Below the pieces are notes generated by a model. It saw only the letters and a list, made by a program, of their open reading frames with translations. It made no database searches and had not been told where the DNA came from. Shown here piece after piece: positions 1 to 8,928 of a stretch of 64,000 bases of DNA. Position 1 is the stretch's first letter; every line of letters starts with the position of its first letter. Both the position numbers and the translations under genes were made by a program. The stretch lies in assembly GCA_022820725.1 (NCBI GenBank), contig JAJEFA010000007.1, forward strand, positions 347,215 through 411,214, given 5' to 3'. The stretch comes from Candidatus Binatia bacterium (lineage in GTDB: Bacteria > Desulfobacterota > Binatia > Bin18).

Positions 1-1
1 G

Positions 2-346
2 ATGGGTCGGGAGATGTTCGTGCTGATCAATGGCAGGGCAGATGCCCGGCTCAATATCGACGGCACGTCAAAGCTGCTCCGGACCATGGGACGCGGCGAC
101 GTGATTGGCGAGATGGCCCTCATTCGTCAGAATCAGCGGACCGCAGACGTCATTGCCGTAGACGACGCCGAGGCGATTGTGGTGGACGAGCGCTTCTTGC
201 ATCGTATGCAAAAACGCTACCCGCGGATTGGCGCCCGGATATTCCTGAACATCGCCAAGATTGTGAGTGATCGTTTGGACGACGCGTCTCGACGCGGGTT
301 GGCGGAAGTCGGCGGCCCCTCTTTGGGAGAGCAACCAGGAAGCTGA
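2..346 (+). CDS. cyclic nucleotide-binding (CRP/FNR-type sensor) domain protein, 5' partial
   Basis: This is the carboxy-terminal part of a cNMP-binding domain protein. The true start probably lies left of the window, so the first ATG is likely internal. About 114 residues are visible. They contain a β-roll strand (FVLINGRADARL) and a phosphate-binding-cassette-like stretch (GDVIGEMALIRQNQRTADV), where a conserved Gly-Glu-x-Ala-Leu and a following Arg-x-Ala would contact the nucleotide phosphate. No helix-turn-helix follows, so it is more likely a stand-alone sensor or a domain of a larger protein than a CRP-like transcription factor. It ends 27 bases before recN on the same strand. The ligand is unknown. 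Confidence 0.75.
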   Translation: MGREMFVLINGRADARLNIDGTSKLLRTMGRGDVIGEMALIRQNQRTADVIAVDDAEAIVVDERFLHRMQKRYPRIGARIFLNIAKIVSDRLDDASRRGLAEVGGPSLGEQPGS

Positions 347-373
347 CAACAAACGCGACCGGGAAATAGCTCT

Positions 374-2089
374 ATGCTGCGTCATCTGCACGTGAGAAAT
401 CTCGCCCTGATCGACGATCTCGAACTGTCGTTCGAGTCCGGTCTGAATGTGCTCACCGGAGAGACGGGCGCGGGCAAAAGCCTGCTCATGCAGGCCATCG
501 GCCTGGCCTTGGGCAGTCGAGCAACCGCCGGCCTGATTCGCCGCGATACCACAGAAGCCGTTGTCGAGGCGATCTTCGGCCTCGACCAGGCGCGCCTCGT
601 CCCTCTCTTTGCGGAACATGATCTGCTTGAAGCTGAAGAACTCCTCGTCCGCCGCGTGATTACGGCGAGCGGGCGGAGCCGGGTGTATCTGAACGGTACG
701 CTGACCACAGCCGCGCTGCTGCGTCAGCTCAGCGCCGGGCTGCTGCACGTCTACGGACAGCATGAGCAGCAGGTCTTACGCGAGGCTGATTCGGCCCTCT
801 CCCTGCTCGATGATTTCGCGGATACGACGCCACGCGTCCAGGAAATGGCAACGCGCTACCAGACCCTGCGACGGGCCTGGGAGCGCTTGCGCACGCTGAC
901 CGAGGACAAGGAGGCAGCTGAGGCCCGCCAGGACTTCGTCCGTTTTCAGGTCGATGAAATTCACCGTGCCGCCCTCCGGCCCGGAGAAGAAGAAGAATTG
1001 CGGCAAGAACGGACCATTCTCGTTCACGCCGAAAGGCTCTACCAGACAACGTCCAACGGCGAAGCGGTGCTCACTACGAATGATGGTGCAGTTACGGATC
1101 AGCTCGGGCGACTACTGGCGCAGTTACGTGACCTGGTCCGGGTGGATGCCAGTCTGAACGAGGCAGTCTCACTCCTGAGTGACGGGCTGACCCAGATCGA
1201 AGAGGCGGCGCTCTTTCTGCGCAAATATGGCGAGCGCCTCAGCCCGAATCCCGAGCGCCTAGAGGAGATTGACGTGCGTCTCGCGTTGCTCTCGCGTCTC
1301 AAGAAAAAATACGGCGGAAGTATTGAGGCGATTCTGGCCCGGCAGTCTGCGCTGGAACAAGAGTTGGAACACCTCGAAAGTGGGGAAGAGACGATTGCCG
1401 CATTGCAACAGGAAGTTGCCCAAGCCGCTCACACGGCCTGGGCTTGGGCTGACGACCTGTCAAAGGAGCGTCGTGGAGCCGTCCGGAGTCTTGAGCAAAG
1501 CATCCAGACCGAGTTAGGCCAGCTCGGCATGCAGGGCGCGCACTTTGGCGTCCAATTCCCGCAGCAGCCTGAAGAGGGTGGCACGAGCACGTCGGATTCG
1601 CCGTTTACGCAAAATGGCCGACGTCTCGGAGAGCGTGGCTATGATCAGGTCGAATTTTATCTGTCCGCCAATCCTGGGGAGCCGCTCTTACCACTCGTCC
1701 AGGTTGCCTCCGGCGGAGAACTCTCCCGGCTCATGCTCGCCCTCAAGGCCCTCAGTGCGGCCGCGGAAGCCACGCCGACCCTGATTTTCGATGAAGTGGA
1801 CGCCGGAATCGGCGGTGGGGTGGCCGAGGTCATCGGGCGACGGCTCAAAGCTCTGGCCGACCAGCATCAGGTGCTGTGTATTACGCATTTGCCGCAGATC
1901 GCGGCCTTTGCCGACCACGCCTACACCGTGACCAAAACAGTCACACAAGGCCGCACCATTTCTTCAGCCAAACGTCTGACCCAGCGTGAACGTCTTCAGG
2001 AACTCGCTCGCATGCTGGGCGGTGTGGAGATCACGCCCGAAGCCCGCCGCCACGCGCGCGAAATGCTTGAGGGCGCGCAACGGGGCTAG
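374..2089 (+). CDS. recN: DNA repair protein RecN
   Basis: SMC-like ATPase that acts in recombinational repair of double-strand breaks in the cytoplasm. The Walker A GETGAGKS is at residues 29–36. The ABC signature (ASGGELSR) lies near residue 443, followed by Walker B (TLIFDEVDAGIGG). Between them is a long region rich in Glu, Gln, Leu and Arg, consistent with the coiled-coil arms. At 571 residues it is close to the usual RecN length. The ATG at 374 follows a weak purine-rich stretch and places the typical start (LRHLHVRNLALIDDLEL) at the N terminus. Its TAG stop shares the CTAG at 2086–2089 with the convergent hydrolase gene. Confidence 0.97.
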   Translation: MLRHLHVRNLALIDDLELSFESGLNVLTGETGAGKSLLMQAIGLALGSRATAGLIRRDTTEAVVEAIFGLDQARLVPLFAEHDLLEAEELLVRRVITASGRSRVYLNGTLTTAALLRQLSAGLLHVYGQHEQQVLREADSALSLLDDFADTTPRVQEMATRYQTLRRAWERLRTLTEDKEAAEARQDFVRFQVDEIHRAALRPGEEEELRQERTILVHAERLYQTTSNGEAVLTTNDGAVTDQLGRLLAQLRDLVRVDASLNEAVSLLSDGLTQIEEAALFLRKYGERLSPNPERLEEIDVRLALLSRLKKKYGGSIEAILARQSALEQELEHLESGEETIAALQQEVAQAAHTAWAWADDLSKERRGAVRSLEQSIQTELGQLGMQGAHFGVQFPQQPEEGGTSTSDSPFTQNGRRLGERGYDQVEFYLSANPGEPLLPLVQVASGGELSRLMLALKALSAAAEATPTLIFDEVDAGIGGGVAEVIGRRLKALADQHQVLCITHLPQIAAFADHAYTVTKTVTQGRTISSAKRLTQRERLQELARMLGGVEITPEARRHAREMLEGAQRG

Positions 2090-3066
2090 CGGCCTTCCCC
2101 GTCACGAAATGACTCGATTGTCTCCGTAACAGCCTGGATTGCTGTGGGCTGGAGCGCGATATCAACATGTCCAACCCCCGGCAGGAGAGTGACCGGAACT
2201 GGCCTTCCGGCCTCCTCGAACACAGATAAGAACTGATCGGCGTGGAAGACTTCGTCGTCTTGACCGACCAGGATGTGAAGTGGCTGTTCGGCAGCGCCAA
2301 CATCTGCCCGATAGTCATCATGAGGCCGAAAGTTTGTTGCCAGGGCATAGGAATAGGTGGGCGTTAAGAACTGCTGCGCTTCGGCCGTCAACGCAAAAGC
2401 AACCACCGGCAAAGTGTTGAACCGGGTGATACCGAAACGGTTGAGAAACGTGAGCGCGATGATGCGGGCGACCCCGGTTGCGACCCAGCCGCCGGCTCCA
2501 GGTCGATACGTAGGCGCATCCTGGTGAATGAATGGGGCTAACAGCACATACTGATCGAATAGTTTCTGTCGCGAACTGGCAGCAAAGCGCAGGGCAAAGC
2601 CCCCACCGGACGAAAATCCGACCAGCGTCCTGGGGCCAGCGGGTTGGACAGCCTCCAGGAAATCCTCCACATCATCTTCGAGTTGGCCAATGTAGGTAAT
2701 CTGGCCCTTCGGACCGGACTCTCCGTGACCGCGCATATCCAGGGCATAGGCCGCATAACCCGCCTGCGCTAACCCCTTCGCTAAAAGATGGAGGCTGCTA
2801 CTGCTTGCGGACGACCCATGGATAAGCACCGCCGACCCTTTGGCTGGGCTTGCGCCAGACGCGTAGGCACGAAACGCCAAACGCGCCCCATCCCGAGCGG
2901 TATAGCGTTTCAACTGGGCAAGGTCAGAGAAATCCGCGTTACGGAATGGTGCGTTAATACTTTCCAGCGGAGGGGGCGGCTGGGGAGCACCAAACACAAC
3001 GGCCAAGGCGAGCAGCACAGACACGACAGCCACCCCCGCAATGAGCACAATTGCTATACGCTTCAT
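2086..3066 (-). CDS. membrane-anchored or exported alpha/beta hydrolase (lysophospholipase-like)
   Basis: Serine hydrolase of the alpha/beta fold, 326 residues. It begins with a positively charged, then strongly hydrophobic segment (KRIAIVLIAGVAVVSVLLAL) that should act as a signal anchor or signal peptide. The nucleophile elbow is GFSSGG (a G-x-S-x-G), the oxyanion region is HGSSASSSSL, and the catalytic His is probably in GVGHVDIAL near the C terminus. The architecture resembles monoacylglycerol lipase/lysophospholipase proteins, but the substrate cannot be read from sequence. It stands alone on this strand, with the haem-c gene diverging from it. Confidence 0.85.
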   Translation of the reverse strand: MKRIAIVLIAGVAVVSVLLALAVVFGAPQPPPPLESINAPFRNADFSDLAQLKRYTARDGARLAFRAYASGASPAKGSAVLIHGSSASSSSLHLLAKGLAQAGYAAYALDMRGHGESGPKGQITYIGQLEDDVEDFLEAVQPAGPRTLVGFSSGGGFALRFAASSRQKLFDQYVLLAPFIHQDAPTYRPGAGGWVATGVARIIALTFLNRFGITRFNTLPVVAFALTAEAQQFLTPTYSYALATNFRPHDDYRADVGAAEQPLHILVGQDDEVFHADQFLSVFEEAGRPVPVTLLPGVGHVDIALQPTAIQAVTETIESFRDGEGR

Positions 3067-3134
3067 AGATCCGCCTGCACCGATCTATTGTAACAACGGT
3101 CAAATATAGAACTCTACGAGTAGAGAATAAAGAT

Positions 3135-3163
3135 TTGACTCTCGTTTGAGATTCTACAACAAT
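3135..3163 (+). promoter_or_regulatory. candidate sigma-70-type promoter for the haem-c protein gene
   Basis: TTGACT at 3135–3140, a 17-base spacer and AACAAT at 3158–3163 give a reasonable −35/−10 pair, about 60 bases before the ATG at 3222. A strong AGGAGG-like ribosome-binding site lies just upstream of that ATG. Assigned by eye only. Confidence 0.4.
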
Positions 3164-3221
3164 TCTCGTGAAATCCTTAATGTGAGGGTCTTAGGTCAGG
3201 CTGCTCCAAGAGTAGGAGGAA

Positions 3222-4247
3222 ATGATGAAAAAATACCAAATTCTGGCGGTCGTCCTCGGTATGCTTATTTTGACCGCATCAGCAGGGCGGGCAGACACCA
3301 TTACGGCGTTTTTAGACAGCCCGGCCGACAAGACCGGTGTCGCTGGGATCGAAACGATCCATGGCTGGGCCTTTGCGACCAATGATGCGCCCGTGTCAGT
3401 CTATCTCCGAGTTAATGGAACCACTCAGCACGACTACCCCCTGCCGTGCTGTGGTCCACGAGAGGACGTGCAATGGGAAGTAGCAGGCGCTCCCCTCAAC
3501 ACGAGTTATTCCGGCGTGGTCAACTATGCCCGCTTGGGTGCTGGTGAGCATACCGTTGGCGTCGAGATTCAGGCCGACGGCTGCGAGCCGGTTATTCTTG
3601 AGCATACCGTTATGGTTGCCGTACCTGGGAACGTCGAATTTAACACAGCCTTTAGCTTTGAGGATTCATGGACGGGGGTGGATGCGCACGATGACCATAT
3701 CCTCATTATTAACGCAACAACTGGGGCTGAGATGGGCAGGTCGGCCAATCTGCGGGTGGAGTATTCCATACCCACCCAAAACACCGGTATCGTCGAAGCC
3801 TACAACGAGAGCGCAACAACGGGTGAGACCTTGCACGAGGTGCAGACAATTTTCAACGAGCACTGCATTTCCTGCCATTCGGACGCATACGAGGGGGGCC
3901 GCCCCGTCGCGGGTCTGGATTTAGCCGAAGGGAATATGCCACGGAATACGATTGCCGCCGGAAGCGGTCAGCTCTCTGATGGCACCCTGCTGATCAATCC
4001 GGGTCGTCCGGATGAGAGCTATCTTGTAGAGAAGATAGCCGTGGATGCACCCACCCGTGGCAGTCGTATGCCTCATCGTATGCCGCCGTTGTCCGATGGG
4101 GAGATTGAGACCATTCGAAATTGGGTGCTCGACGGAGCGCTCGTTCCGTCCGGTTCTGCCTATGATGGAGATGGCGGGCATGACGACGATCATGACCATG
4201 ACGACAATCATGACGATGATGATGACGACGATCATGGCCATGGGTAG
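3222..4247 (+). CDS. secreted Ig-like / cytochrome c-like protein with Asp/His-rich tail
   Basis: 341-residue exported protein. Residues 1–24 form a signal peptide (KKYQILAVVLGMLILTASAG). A β-rich region follows (about 25–140), with a GWAFATNDAPVSVYLRVNG strand pattern like bacterial Ig-like domains. Around residues 205–305 is a cytochrome-c-type segment: one haem attachment motif CISCH, a candidate axial methionine in RMPHRMPPLSDGE, and a final helix TIRNWVLDGAL as in planctomycete-type cytochromes. The last ~25 residues are almost only Asp, His and Gly, likely a divalent-metal-binding tail. A periplasmic or surface redox or metal-handling role is inferred. Its partner is unknown. The gene appears monocistronic with its own promoter. 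Confidence 0.8.
   Translation: MMKKYQILAVVLGMLILTASAGRADTITAFLDSPADKTGVAGIETIHGWAFATNDAPVSVYLRVNGTTQHDYPLPCCGPREDVQWEVAGAPLNTSYSGVVNYARLGAGEHTVGVEIQADGCEPVILEHTVMVAVPGNVEFNTAFSFEDSWTGVDAHDDHILIINATTGAEMGRSANLRVEYSIPTQNTGIVEAYNESATTGETLHEVQTIFNEHCISCHSDAYEGGRPVAGLDLAEGNMPRNTIAAGSGQLSDGTLLINPGRPDESYLVEKIAVDAPTRGSRMPHRMPPLSDGEIETIRNWVLDGALVPSGSAYDGDGGHDDDHDHDDNHDDDDDDDHGHG
4179..4244 (+). repeat. low-complexity GAC/GAT/CAT codon tract encoding the Asp/His tail
   Basis: Imperfect trinucleotide repetition of GAC, GAT and CAT codons at the 3' end of the haem-c gene gives an almost pure Asp/His tail. The regularity suggests expansion by slippage, so length may vary between strains. Confidence 0.85.
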
Positions 4248-4419
4248 GCAACGAACACAAGCCGGCCGCTAGGATAGACGGTCAGCCTTCTCTCATTTGT
4301 TCGTTCCAGTTTTCTCGCTCTACGGCTGAAGGCATGACCCGTCATGACTGATATGGCGGGTTTGCTTGTCAGGCCGGAACATTCTCATTGCCGCGCGGTG
4401 GTGATAAGAGAACGGGACC

Positions 4420-6630
4420 GTGCTGGACTTGCTCAAGAAACGTTTCGGCTACGACCAGTTCCGTCCGCTGCAAGCGGAGATCATCGCCAGCGTACTGGAG
4501 CGGCGCGACACCCTGGTTCTGATGCCGACCGGCGGCGGGAAATCCCTCTGCTATCAGTTACCCGCGCTGCGCTTCGACGGGCTGACGCTGGTAATCTCAC
4601 CGCTGGTCGCGCTGATGAAAGACCAAGTCGATACGCTCAAGGCCAACGGCATCGCCGCGGAGTTCATCAACAGCAGCCTGACCTACCCGGAACTGAACAA
4701 CGTGCGGAGGCGGGTACGACGGAACACAGCCAAAATCCTGTACGTTGCCCCGGAGCGGCTGACCCTGCCGGGCTTCATGAATTTCCTGGCCGAACTCACG
4801 GTCAGCCTGGTAGCCGTGGACGAGGCACACTGCATCTCCATGTGGGGCCACGAGTTCCGGCCCGATTACCGCAATCTCGTCACCCTGCGGCACGCCTTAC
4901 CGGGCGTGCCGTGTATCGCCCTGACCGCTACGGCGACCGAACAGGTCCGCCGCGACATTGCCGAACAGCTCGAACTGACTCAGCCACAGGAGTTCGTGGC
5001 CAGCTTCAATCGTGCCAACCTGACCTATAGTGTGCGCCCGAAGCGCAACTCCGTTGATGCGCTGACGGACCTGCTGGACGAGTATCGGGGTGAGTCCTGC
5101 ATCGTGTACTGCTTTTCGCGCAAGAGCACGCAGGACCTGGCTACTGCGCTGTGCGAGCGGGGTCTGTCCGCCCTACCCTACCACGCCGGCCTGGATACGA
5201 CGGTACGCAGCCAGACCCAGGAGAGATTCATTCGCGATGAGGTTCCGATCATCGTGGCGACCATCGCCTTCGGGATGGGGATCGACAAGCCTGACGTCCG
5301 ACTGGTCGTGCACTACGACCTGCCCAAGTCGCTCGAAGGCTATTACCAGGAGACGGGCCGCGCCGGGCGCGACGGCCTGCCCAGCGAGTGCGCCCTGTTC
5401 TACTCCTACGGCGACAAGGTCAAGCAGGATTTCTTCATCGACCAGATAGAAGACCCGGCCGAGCAACGAAACGCACGGGATAAGCTGGCGCGGGTGATCG
5501 ATTTCTGCGACCTGCAAACCTGCCGCAGAAAATATCTACTGGCCTACTTCGGCGAAGACTGGCATCAGGACAACTGCGGGGGGTGCGATGCATGTCTCAC
5601 GCCCAGGGAGGAGTTTGACGCTACTGTCATCGCCCAGAAAATCCTGTCAGCCATCGTCCGCACGGGGGAGCGGTTTGGCATCGCCCACGTGAGCCGGGTA
5701 CTGCGCGGTGCGAATACGAAACGTATTCGAGAATTGCGGCACGACAGGCTGAGCGTGCACGGCATTGTTGACGACTTCTCCGACAGCGAGATCAAAGAGG
5801 TGGCCGGTTTGCTGCAAGCCGAGGGCCTGCTGCGCAAGAACAGCCGCGAATACGCTGGCCTGAGTCTGACATCGGCTGGTCGGACATTCCTCAAAAATCG
5901 AGAGGATTTGACCCTCACGCGCGCCAAACAGGCCGAACCAGCTCCCCACACCACCTCCGACTCCGACCCGGCACAGGTATGGCGTAGACGGGATACGCCG
6001 CCCCTGGCAGATGAGCAGGGTGACATCGCGGTTGACGCGGCCCTGTTCGAGAAGCTGAGGGAACTGCGACGCAAGCTCGCCGCAGAACGAAACGTGCCGC
6101 CGTACGTCATCTTCGGCGACGTGACGCTCAGGCAAATGGCGGCCTATTTACCCCAGAGCCGAGAGGGTCTGTCTCATGTTTCGGGCGTGGGCGCGGCGAA
6201 GCTGGAGCGCTGGGGCGAGGCATTTCTGGAGGTTGTTCGCTCGTACGCCGATGAGCAGGGCCTTGTGGAGCGTCCTGTACCGGGCACACGGCGCAGCAGA
6301 GAATCGCAAGGTAGTAAGGTGAGTCGGAAAGGTTCAACGTATACTGCGACAAAACAGTTGCTTGAGCAGGGCCAATCAATTACTGAGGTCGCAGCGGAAC
6401 GCGGCCTCTCTCTCCGCACGGTAGTAAGCCATATTGAAAAGCTGGTCGCCGACGGCGAAGACGTTGACCTTGGCCCATTACTCCCGTCATCGGATCGTCT
6501 GGAAGCCATCCAACACGCGCTAGCCCGCTCCGGTACCACCGTCCTGGCTCCGGTCAAAGCGATGCTGAGTAAAGACTATACCTACGAGGAGATCCGATTA
6601 GTGCGAGCGTTCATGCACCAATCACACTAA
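4420..6630 (+). CDS. recQ: ATP-dependent DNA helicase RecQ
   Basis: 3'-to-5' DNA helicase of the RecQ family, 736 residues. In order: helicase domain 1 with Walker A (MPTGGGKSLCYQLPAL) and DEAH box (VDEAHCISMWGHEFRPDY); helicase domain 2 ending in GRAGRDGLPSECALFYSYGD; an RQC zinc-binding segment (CRRKYLLAYFGE, then NCGGCDAC); an HRDC domain (about 540–620); and a C-terminal HTH-40 type helix-turn-helix (SITEVAAERGLSLRTVVSHI). The start is a GTG at 4420 preceded by AGAGAACGGGA. Longer than E. coli RecQ because of the C-terminal HTH, which is common in many bacterial RecQs. It stands alone between two single-gene units. Confidence 0.96.
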   Translation: MLDLLKKRFGYDQFRPLQAEIIASVLERRDTLVLMPTGGGKSLCYQLPALRFDGLTLVISPLVALMKDQVDTLKANGIAAEFINSSLTYPELNNVRRRVRRNTAKILYVAPERLTLPGFMNFLAELTVSLVAVDEAHCISMWGHEFRPDYRNLVTLRHALPGVPCIALTATATEQVRRDIAEQLELTQPQEFVASFNRANLTYSVRPKRNSVDALTDLLDEYRGESCIVYCFSRKSTQDLATALCERGLSALPYHAGLDTTVRSQTQERFIRDEVPIIVATIAFGMGIDKPDVRLVVHYDLPKSLEGYYQETGRAGRDGLPSECALFYSYGDKVKQDFFIDQIEDPAEQRNARDKLARVIDFCDLQTCRRKYLLAYFGEDWHQDNCGGCDACLTPREEFDATVIAQKILSAIVRTGERFGIAHVSRVLRGANTKRIRELRHDRLSVHGIVDDFSDSEIKEVAGLLQAEGLLRKNSREYAGLSLTSAGRTFLKNREDLTLTRAKQAEPAPHTTSDSDPAQVWRRRDTPPLADEQGDIAVDAALFEKLRELRRKLAAERNVPPYVIFGDVTLRQMAAYLPQSREGLSHVSGVGAAKLERWGEAFLEVVRSYADEQGLVERPVPGTRRSRESQGSKVSRKGSTYTATKQLLEQGQSITEVAAERGLSLRTVVSHIEKLVADGEDVDLGPLLPSSDRLEAIQHALARSGTTVLAPVKAMLSKDYTYEEIRLVRAFMHQSH

Positions 6631-6792
6631 CTTCAGCCTCCAATCTCCACGCGCACTCCCATTATCCGCGGGATGTACACCCATTTTGAGCACTTAGATA
6701 TTTTGTCTGAACCCGCTTGCAACCAGCCCTCAGAGTGTCCTACCCTGGCAAGGATTGCTTAGAGACAGAAAATCGATCGCGAGGGACTCAGT

Positions 6793-7815
6793 ATGGATAA
6801 GACCCTTATGCTTTCGCTCTACCGCGACATGATTCGTATTCGGCGTTTCGAGGAAGAAGCGGCGCGTTCGTATTCGCGGGGCAAAATCGGTGGCTTTCTG
6901 CACCTGTATAATGGCCAAGAGGCGGTAGCGGTTGGGGCGATGGCGGCGGTTGAGCCCACGGATTATATCGTGGCGACCTATCGGGACCACGGCCATTACC
7001 TGGCTCGGGTTGGGGATATGAATGCGGCCATGGCGGAACTGTTTGGCAAAGTGGATGGCTGCGCCAAGGGCCGGGGTGGCTCCATGCATTATTTTGACGT
7101 GGCGAAACGCTTCATGGGTGGCCACGCCATTGTCGGGGGCCATGTGCCCATTGCCGCAGGGATTGCCTTTGCCTCGAAATACCGGGGCGAGCCGGACGTG
7201 ACGCTGTGTTTCTTTGGCGAAGGAACGGCCAATATGGGTGCCTTTCACGAGGGCCTGTCGCTGGCCTCACTGTGGAAGCTGCCCGTTCTTTTTATTTGTG
7301 AGAATAATCTCTATTCCATGGGTACCCCCCTCTACAGGACCCTGTCGGTCGAGGATGTTGCTGTGCGAGCAAAAGGCTACCCTATGGCCCAGGAGATCGT
7401 GAACGGCGACGATGTGCTCGAAGTCCGGGAGGTCATTCGCCACGCGGCCAAACGTGCTCGCACCGAGAGTTTGCCGATTCTCATTGAAGCCAAGACCTAC
7501 CGTTTTCGGGGCCATTCCATGTCCGACCCGGCAAAATACCGCACCAAAGAAGAGGTCAAAGAATGGATGGAGCGTGACCCCATTCGGCTTCTGGCCGAGC
7601 GTATCTACGCGTTGGGGATCGCCAATGAAGAGCAGCTCAAAGCCATTGACGAAGCCGCGAAACAAGAAGTGGCAGGGGCGGTGCAGTTTGCCGATGAGTC
7701 TCCATCACCCGACACAGACACGCTGTTTGACGATATCTACTACGAACCGGACCACCATGAGCAGGACGAAAAGGTTGTGCCGCTCGAAAAACGCCGTCAA
7801 CAGGCAAGCGTGTAA
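6793..7815 (+). CDS. pdhA: pyruvate dehydrogenase E1 component, alpha subunit
   Basis: Thiamine-diphosphate enzyme subunit that decarboxylates pyruvate (or a related 2-oxoacid) and passes the acyl group to lipoyl-E2; cytoplasmic α2β2 complex. 340 residues, the usual length for the heterotetrameric type. The ThDP-binding motif runs from GEGTANMGAFHEGLSLASLW to a downstream CENN. An EEAARSYSRGKIGGFLHLY N-terminal stretch and RFRGHSMSDPAKYR (phosphorylation-loop region) are typical PDH-alpha features. The downstream neighbour is the beta subunit, across a 115-bp palindromic repeat. The E2 and E3 genes are not in the window, so the precise 2-oxoacid (pyruvate or acetoin) is inferred. Confidence 0.93.
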   Translation: MDKTLMLSLYRDMIRIRRFEEEAARSYSRGKIGGFLHLYNGQEAVAVGAMAAVEPTDYIVATYRDHGHYLARVGDMNAAMAELFGKVDGCAKGRGGSMHYFDVAKRFMGGHAIVGGHVPIAAGIAFASKYRGEPDVTLCFFGEGTANMGAFHEGLSLASLWKLPVLFICENNLYSMGTPLYRTLSVEDVAVRAKGYPMAQEIVNGDDVLEVREVIRHAAKRARTESLPILIEAKTYRFRGHSMSDPAKYRTKEEVKEWMERDPIRLLAERIYALGIANEEQLKAIDEAAKQEVAGAVQFADESPSPDTDTLFDDIYYEPDHHEQDEKVVPLEKRRQQASV

Positions 7816-7816
7816 A

Positions 7817-7931
7817 CCCTCACCCCTGCCCCTCTCCCAGAGGGAGAGGGGAGAATGCAGTTTCCCCTCTTTCAGAAGGGGCGGAAAAATTCCGTTCCCT
7901 CTCCCCTGGCGGGAGAGGGCTAGGGTGAGGG
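7817..7931. repeat. 115-bp palindromic intergenic element between pdhA and pdhB
   Basis: The outer arms (7817–7838 CCCTCACCCCTGCCCCTCTC and the inverted copy ending at 7931) pair over about 21 bases with one indel. Inside are two further hairpins, at about 7830–7853 (CCCCTCTCCCAGAGGGAGAG) and 7897–7920. It starts one base after the pdhA stop and ends before the pdhB ribosome-binding site (AAAAGGAGAA). CCCTCACC/GGGAGAGGG-type intergenic palindromes are a recurrent REP/MITE-like class in proteobacterial genomes, so this is probably a non-coding mobile repeat or a stem-loop tuning PdhA:PdhB expression. Confidence 0.85.
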
Positions 7932-7950
7932 GGAAAAGGAGAACTCACAG

Positions 7951-8928
7951 ATGCGAGAGCTGACATACCGAGAGGCGTTGCGAGAGGCCATGGCGGAAGA
8001 GATGGAACGCGACGAGCGCGTGTTTCTCATGGGCGAAGAGGTCGGCCATTATAATGGCGCGTACAAAGTATCCGAGGGCCTGCTCGACCGTTTTGGTGAA
8101 CGCCGGGTGGTGGACACACCGATTGCAGAAACCGGCTTTGCCGGGGTGGGGATAGGCGCGGCGATGGTTGGGCTGCGGCCCATCATTGAATTCATGACCT
8201 GGAATTTTTCGCTGTGCGCCTATGACCAACTCGTCAATAACGCGGCCAAGCTGCGCTATATGTCGGGTGGACAGATCACCCTGCCGATCGTCTTTCGTGG
8301 TCCGGGTGGGGCCGCGCATCAACTGGCCGCCCAACACTCCCAGGCCGTCGAGAGCCTGTACGCCTATGTGCCTGGGCTGAAGGTCGTGGCGCCCTCAACC
8401 CCCGCCGATGCCAAGAGCTTGCTGAAGACCGCCATTCGGGACGACAATCCGGTGATTTTTATTGAGGGTGAAGTCCTGTACGGACGCAAAGGGCCGATCC
8501 AAGACGAGGAATATCAGATTCCACTCGGACAGGGCGAGGTCAAACGAGCGGGCCAGGACGTGACGATTATCGCCTGGTCCAAGATGGTGCATGCCGCCCT
8601 AGACGCAGCCACCGAACTGGCAAAAGAAGGCATCGAACTCGAAGTCATCGACCCACGTACCCTTCGCCCGCTGGACGACCGGATGATTTTCGATTCCGTC
8701 AAAAAGACCAATCGCTGTATTATTGTCGAGGAAGGCTGGCCGTTTGCCGGTCTTGGCGCGGAAATCGCCTACCGCATTATGAAGGAAGGCTTTGATTATC
8801 TGGATGCGCCGGTTGTGCGGGTCACGGGTGAAGACGTACCCATGCCCTATGCCAAAAACCTGGAGCACGAAGTCTTCCCAGGCGTGGAAAAAATCGCTCG
8901 CGCGGTCAGGAATGTGTTGTACAGCTAG
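7951..8928 (+). CDS. pdhB: pyruvate dehydrogenase E1 component, beta subunit
   Basis: Partner of the upstream alpha subunit. 325 residues with the transketolase pyrimidine-binding domain (EEVGHYNGAYKVSEGLLDRF, DTPIAETGFAGVGIGAAMVG) followed by the C-terminal transketolase domain (EVIDPRTLRPLD, VEEGWPFAGLGAEIAYRIM). The ATG at 7951 follows AAAAGGAGAA. It should be cotranscribed with pdhA through the palindromic repeat. Its TAG stop shares the CTAG at 8925–8928 with the convergent lipoprotein gene. Lipoyl-E2 is not encoded here. Confidence 0.94.
   Translation: MRELTYREALREAMAEEMERDERVFLMGEEVGHYNGAYKVSEGLLDRFGERRVVDTPIAETGFAGVGIGAAMVGLRPIIEFMTWNFSLCAYDQLVNNAAKLRYMSGGQITLPIVFRGPGGAAHQLAAQHSQAVESLYAYVPGLKVVAPSTPADAKSLLKTAIRDDNPVIFIEGEVLYGRKGPIQDEEYQIPLGQGEVKRAGQDVTIIAWSKMVHAALDAATELAKEGIELEVIDPRTLRPLDDRMIFDSVKKTNRCIIVEEGWPFAGLGAEIAYRIMKEGFDYLDAPVVRVTGEDVPMPYAKNLEHEVFPGVEKIARAVRNVLYS

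Noticed and set aside
68-763. 231-residue open frame on the minus strand across the CRP-like gene and recN
   Set aside because: It is antisense to two well-supported genes, has no recognisable motif and no clear ribosome-binding site. It is a coding shadow of GC-rich DNA.
3921-4241. antisense frame in the Asp/His tract encoding Val/Met/Ile-rich residues
   Set aside because: This arises from reverse reading of the GAC/CAT tract, with no independent signals.
4344-5030. 228-residue plus-strand frame overlapping recQ
   Set aside because: It overlaps RecQ in another frame and its Arg/Ala/Gly-rich composition is typical of shifted reading of a GC-rich gene.
7817-7931. possible CRISPR repeat cluster
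   Set aside because: The hairpins are not regularly spaced identical repeats, and no spacers or cas genes are present. They form one nested palindrome.
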